DNA from: Lentibacillus salicampi
Lineage (GTDB): Bacteria > Bacillota > Bacilli > Bacillales > Amphibacillaceae
Assembly (NCBI RefSeq): GCF_004565465.1
Contig: NZ_SRHY01000012.1
Span: forward strand, 1-64,000
Length of the DNA: 64,000 nucleotides
Reading direction: 5' to 3'
Positions 61,204 through 64,000 of this stretch are shown in pieces. The notes beneath the pieces are model-generated. The model worked only from the letters and a program-made list of their open reading frames with translations. It was not told the DNA's origin and ran no database searches. Within the stretch, counting starts at the first letter, position 1. Every line of letters begins with the position of its first letter. A program made the translations under genes and the position numbers.

Positions 61204-61385
61204 GAAAAGCGCAGGACTCCTTGTTCACCTTCGAAAAGCTTAAGCAAGAATCCGTAGTGGCGGGTGTCGCCACGTAAAATGATTGCTTAAGACCTCGAGG
61301 GGAGAGCGCTGGAGCTGGACATGGCTATTGCGGACAAAGAGCTTCATATAGCCCAAAATTTTATACGTTCTTATCTTTTAAAAAA
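61201..61385 (+). repeat. dispersed repeat, copy D
   Basis: A 185-bp copy starting TAAGAAAAGCGC, right at the yaaH stop codon. The terminal hairpin is GTGGC-GGGTGTC-GCCAC and the stem CTTAAGCAA / TTGCTTAAG is intact. It ends CTTATCTTTTAAAAAA in the T-tract of the DJ-1-gene terminator. Confidence 0.9.
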
Positions 61386-61421
61386 TCCCCCCTAATCGCT
61401 GTTTAAGCGGTTAGGGGGATT
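61379..61421 (-). terminator. intrinsic terminator after the DJ-1/PfpI gene
   Basis: The minus strand has AATCCCCCTAACCGCTT / AGCGATTAGGGGGGATT followed by TTTT. A long GC-rich stem; it can also stop plus-strand RNA from yaaH. Confidence 0.88.
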
Positions 61422-61426
61422 ACTTG

Positions 61427-61945
61427 TTAGGAACTCAACACATTCAGGGACTCTCTGTTAAATGCCGGGATATCATCCGGTTTACGGCTTGTCACCAGTT
61501 GGTTGTTGCATACGACGACTTCCTGATCCAGCACTTCTGCGCCTGCATTTTCCAAGTCTACAAGGATAGATTTGAAACCTGTTGCTCTGCGCCCATCCAA
61601 CACGCGTGCATTAATCAGCAATTGCGCACCATGGCAGATGGAGAACACCGGTTTTTTGTCATCCATGAATTGTTTAGCAAACTTGACAAAACGCTCATCA
61701 GCACGCAACATATCCGGCGAAAAACCACCCGGAATAAACAGAGCATCGAATTCTTCCGGTTTCACATCATCGATTCCCTCATCAATTGTGACCATTGCTT
61801 CGTTATTTTTGCCCGTTACCTTTTTGCCTTTTTCAGCACCAACGGTAATCACTTCATGTCCGGCATCTTTAAAGGCTTTAGCCGGGTCTGTATACTCAAC
61901 GTCTTCAAACATATCGGTTATAACTGTTGCTATTTTTTTAGCCAT
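61427..61945 (-). CDS. DJ-1/PfpI-family protein (general stress protein 18 type)
   Basis: A 172-aa glutamine-amidotransferase-like fold. The nucleophile elbow is FSICHGAQLL with C104 and H105; FIPGGFSPD and TDMFEDVEYTDP fit PfpI. AAAGGAGT 7 nt before the ATG at 61945 sets the start. Such proteins act as deglycases or proteases; the exact activity is not clear. Not in this place in B. subtilis. Confidence 0.88.
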   Translation of the reverse strand: MAKKIATVITDMFEDVEYTDPAKAFKDAGHEVITVGAEKGKKVTGKNNEAMVTIDEGIDDVKPEEFDALFIPGGFSPDMLRADERFVKFAKQFMDDKKPVFSICHGAQLLINARVLDGRRATGFKSILVDLENAGAEVLDQEVVVCNNQLVTSRKPDDIPAFNRESLNVLSS

Positions 61946-62063
61946 TTTAAACACTCCTTTGAAAAATGCTTCACTCTCAATTTACCCGGGAGAAGACAAG
62001 CTGAAACATGTTTGATTTAAAAAAGAGTGTCATTGTTATGGCCCACCAAAGAGTCAGCTCCCC

Positions 62064-62104
62064 CAAAAATCAGGCTTACACAACGCTGGTGCAAGCCTGA
62101 TTTG
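62064..62104 (-). terminator. intrinsic terminator after acsA
   Basis: The minus strand has AAATCAGGCTT / AAGCCTGATTT with a 15-nt loop, followed by TTGGGGG; the T-tract is inside the stem base. Confidence 0.75.
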
Positions 62105-62110
62105 TACCGA

Positions 62111-63826
62111 TTATTCTTCAAGTGTTGATGTATCACCCGTTGGCAACCCGAGCTCCCACGATTTCAGGAGGCGGCGCATAATTTTACCACTGCGCGTTTT
62201 TGGAATCGCATCACTAATTTCCAGTTCACGTGGTGCGGCATGAGCAGCCAGACCGGTTTTAACAAATTGGCGGATTTCTTCCAACAGTTCATCGGAATCT
62301 TCATAACCATCATTCAAGGTGATAAATGCTTTAATAATTTCTCCGCGCTCAGGATCTGGTTTGCCAATGACCCCTGCCTCTGCAACAGCCGGATGCTCGA
62401 TCAGCTTACTTTCCACTTCAAATGGCCCGACACGTTCACCGGATGTATTAATCACATCATCGAGTCGTCCCTGAAACCAGAAATAACCGTCTTCATCTTT
62501 GTAGGCACTGTCACCGGACACATACCAGCCATTAACAAAATAACTTTCATATTTCTCCGGACGCTTCCAGATTGTGCGCATCATTGCAGGCCATGGCGCC
62601 TTGATTGCCAGGTTGCCCATTTGATTTGGCGGTACTTCATTTCCTTCATTATCAATAATTGATGCTTCAATTCCTGGGATGGGTTTCCCCATTGAGCCTG
62701 GGCGAATTTCCTGTGATGGCAGATTAACGATCAACTGTGCACCTGTTTCGGTCATCCACCATGTATCATGAATTCGCAGATCGAATGCCTGCAGCCCCCA
62801 GGTAATGACTTCCGGATTCAGCGGTTCCCCGACACTCATGACATGCCTTAATGATGAAAGGTCATGTTTTTTCACAGCATCTTCACCGGCACTGACCAGT
62901 TTTCGGAGTGCAGTTGGCGCTGTATACCATACGGTAACATTATATTTATCGATTGTCCCATACCAGTTGTCCGGGCTGAAACGGCCGCCGCGGACGACAT
63001 TCGTAACGCCATAAAGCCACGGTGCAAAAATACCATAACTTGTTCCGGTGACCCACCCCGGATCTGCCGTGCACCAGTAAACATCATCTTCATGTAAATC
63101 CAGTACCCATTCTGCTGTGGCATAATGCTGGATCATCGCATTATGAACGTGGTAGACACCTTTAGGTTTCCCGGTCGATCCGGATGTATAATGAATCACC
63201 ATACCATCTTCTAGATCAACCCACTCGATATCAAAGTCCGTTGATGCATCTTTCATTTCCTTCTGATAATCAATGTATTTGTCAGACGTTTCATTGTTTT
63301 CACCGACAAGCACGATTTTCTTAAGATCAGGCAAATCATCCTGTGGTACCCGACCAAGCAAATCCGGTGTGGTAATCAGCATACTCGCTTCACTATCCTG
63401 TAAACGATCACGGACAGCCTGCTCCATAAACGCTTCAAACAACGGTCCGGCAATGGCGCCGGTTTTTAAAATGCCAAAAAACGTTGCATAAAATTCCGGA
63501 CTTCTCGGCAGGAGAAGAAAGATCCGGTCGCCTTTTTCAACGCCATGATTTTTTAACACATTGGCAAACTGGTTGCTTTGTTTGCTTAATTCATTAAACG
63601 TTACCTTTTCCTCACGATCGGGTGACGAATACAATAACGCAGCTTTATCTTTTTTATCCGGGTCTTTTGCGTGACGATCAACAGCCTCATACGCCATGTT
63701 CACTTTTCCAGTCTCATTCCAGCTGAAATGTTTGCTCACCTCTTCCCATGAAAACGTCTCGCTTATTTTTTCATAGTTTTGCAGATTATACTTCCCGTCT
63801 TGTGCAGGTATACGCTGCATATCCAT
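62111..63826 (-). CDS. acsA: acetyl-CoA synthetase
   Basis: Activates acetate via acetyl-AMP. P-loop HYTSGSTGKPKGVYHVHN, TADPGWVTGTSYGIFAPWL, DTWWMTETGAQ, YVSGDSAYKDEDGYFWFQGR and the acetylatable-Lys motif PKTRSGKIMRRLL. 571 aa; closely matches B. subtilis AcsA including its N-terminus. AGGTGA is 5 nt before the ATG at 63826 (GTG at 63835 rejected). A CcpA site lies 25-40 bp upstream. Confidence 0.96.
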   Translation of the reverse strand: MDMQRIPAQDGKYNLQNYEKISETFSWEEVSKHFSWNETGKVNMAYEAVDRHAKDPDKKDKAALLYSSPDREEKVTFNELSKQSNQFANVLKNHGVEKGDRIFLLLPRSPEFYATFFGILKTGAIAGPLFEAFMEQAVRDRLQDSEASMLITTPDLLGRVPQDDLPDLKKIVLVGENNETSDKYIDYQKEMKDASTDFDIEWVDLEDGMVIHYTSGSTGKPKGVYHVHNAMIQHYATAEWVLDLHEDDVYWCTADPGWVTGTSYGIFAPWLYGVTNVVRGGRFSPDNWYGTIDKYNVTVWYTAPTALRKLVSAGEDAVKKHDLSSLRHVMSVGEPLNPEVITWGLQAFDLRIHDTWWMTETGAQLIVNLPSQEIRPGSMGKPIPGIEASIIDNEGNEVPPNQMGNLAIKAPWPAMMRTIWKRPEKYESYFVNGWYVSGDSAYKDEDGYFWFQGRLDDVINTSGERVGPFEVESKLIEHPAVAEAGVIGKPDPERGEIIKAFITLNDGYEDSDELLEEIRQFVKTGLAAHAAPRELEISDAIPKTRSGKIMRRLLKSWELGLPTGDTSTLEE

Positions 63827-63850
63827 TTCTATCACCTCATGTTAAGTATT

Positions 63851-63864
63851 TGTAATCGGTTGCA
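63851..63864. promoter_or_regulatory. cre site for CcpA in the acsA leader
   Basis: TGTAATCGGTTGCA matches the cre consensus TGwAAnCGnTnwCA at 13 of 14 positions. B. subtilis acsA is repressed by CcpA. It lies downstream of the likely promoter, so would act as a roadblock. Confidence 0.7.
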
Positions 63865-63899
63865 AAACCGCTTACTCCAAGATACGCTATAATTGCAAT

Positions 63900-63905
63900 G
63901 ATTAT
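63900..63905 (-). promoter_or_regulatory. candidate -10 of acsA
   Basis: The minus strand has TATAAT (63905-63900); GTTTAT lies 17 bp upstream as a weak -35. A second TATAAT nearby is an alternative. Confidence 0.35.
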
Positions 63906-64000
63906 ACAATTATAGAGAGTTTTATAAACATTTTGGGAACTACTCTTTATTTTAGAACATTCTGTGACAATTTTAAAGTATTTAATTTGAATGTATTCAA

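Overview
The window is chromosomal DNA from an endospore-forming member of the Bacillaceae, probably a Virgibacillus/Lentibacillus/Oceanobacillus-type organism; genus is inferred from overall feel of the proteins and repeats, not proven. Gene order is that of the origin-proximal block of Bacillus subtilis (rrnW-lysS back to dnaX-scr-tadA-yaaI-yaaH), presented inverted, so nearly all genes lie on the minus strand. About 62 protein genes, one tRNA, the SRP RNA, the 5' end of a 16S rRNA and several sites are supported.

Layout. 1-1322: 16S rRNA 5' end with tandem rrn promoters and a possible decayed ORF. 1323-13024: lysS, the folate genes (yazB, folK, folB, folP), cysK, a PrsA-like foldase, hslO, coaX, ftsH, hpt, tilS. 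13158-17342: yabT, yabS, spoIIE. 17562: tRNA-Met. 18153-22451: yabR, divIC, yabQ, yabP, rqcP, mazG-type yabN, spoVT. 22581-31319: a 48-aa unknown ORF, mfd, fin, pth, ctc, prs, glmU, spoVG. 31449-39450: purR, ispE, sspF, veg, yabG, ksgA, rnmV, yabE-like, tatD. 39517-50176: metG, abrB (+ strand), rsmI, yazA, yabB, yabA, ricT, holB, yaaR, darA, tmk, gin, bofA, yaaL, recR, ebfC. 50201-51895: dnaX. 51896-58115: an accessory insert between dnaX and the SRP RNA, made of a type I toxin-antitoxin locus and a histidine kinase/response regulator/ABC exporter cluster of the LnrJKLMN (YfiJKLMN) type. 58437-63826: SRP RNA, tadA, an isochorismatase-like hydrolase, a YaaH-type spore hydrolase, a DJ-1/PfpI protein and acsA.

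Sporulation dominates the regulation that can be read. SpoIIE has a Spo0A-type promoter with 21-bp spacing; abrB has tandem 0A boxes downstream of its promoter; spoVG has a sigma-H promoter; yabS-yabT, fin and gin have sigma-F promoters; yabP and yaaH have sigma-E candidates; spoVT has a sigma-G promoter and yabG a sigma-K promoter. acsA has a CcpA cre site.

The least explained content is a family of about 185-bp interspersed repeats (four full copies and one 3' remnant), all on the plus strand, each ending at or near the T-tract of an intrinsic terminator of a minus-strand gene. One copy carries an extra 58 bp with two GUCCU-loop hairpins resembling the Bacillaceae-1 RNA motif. Relative to B. 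subtilis, dusB, pabB-pabA-pabC, yabM, yabJ, xpaC, yaaN, yaaO and the rRNA operon near bofA are absent from their usual positions.
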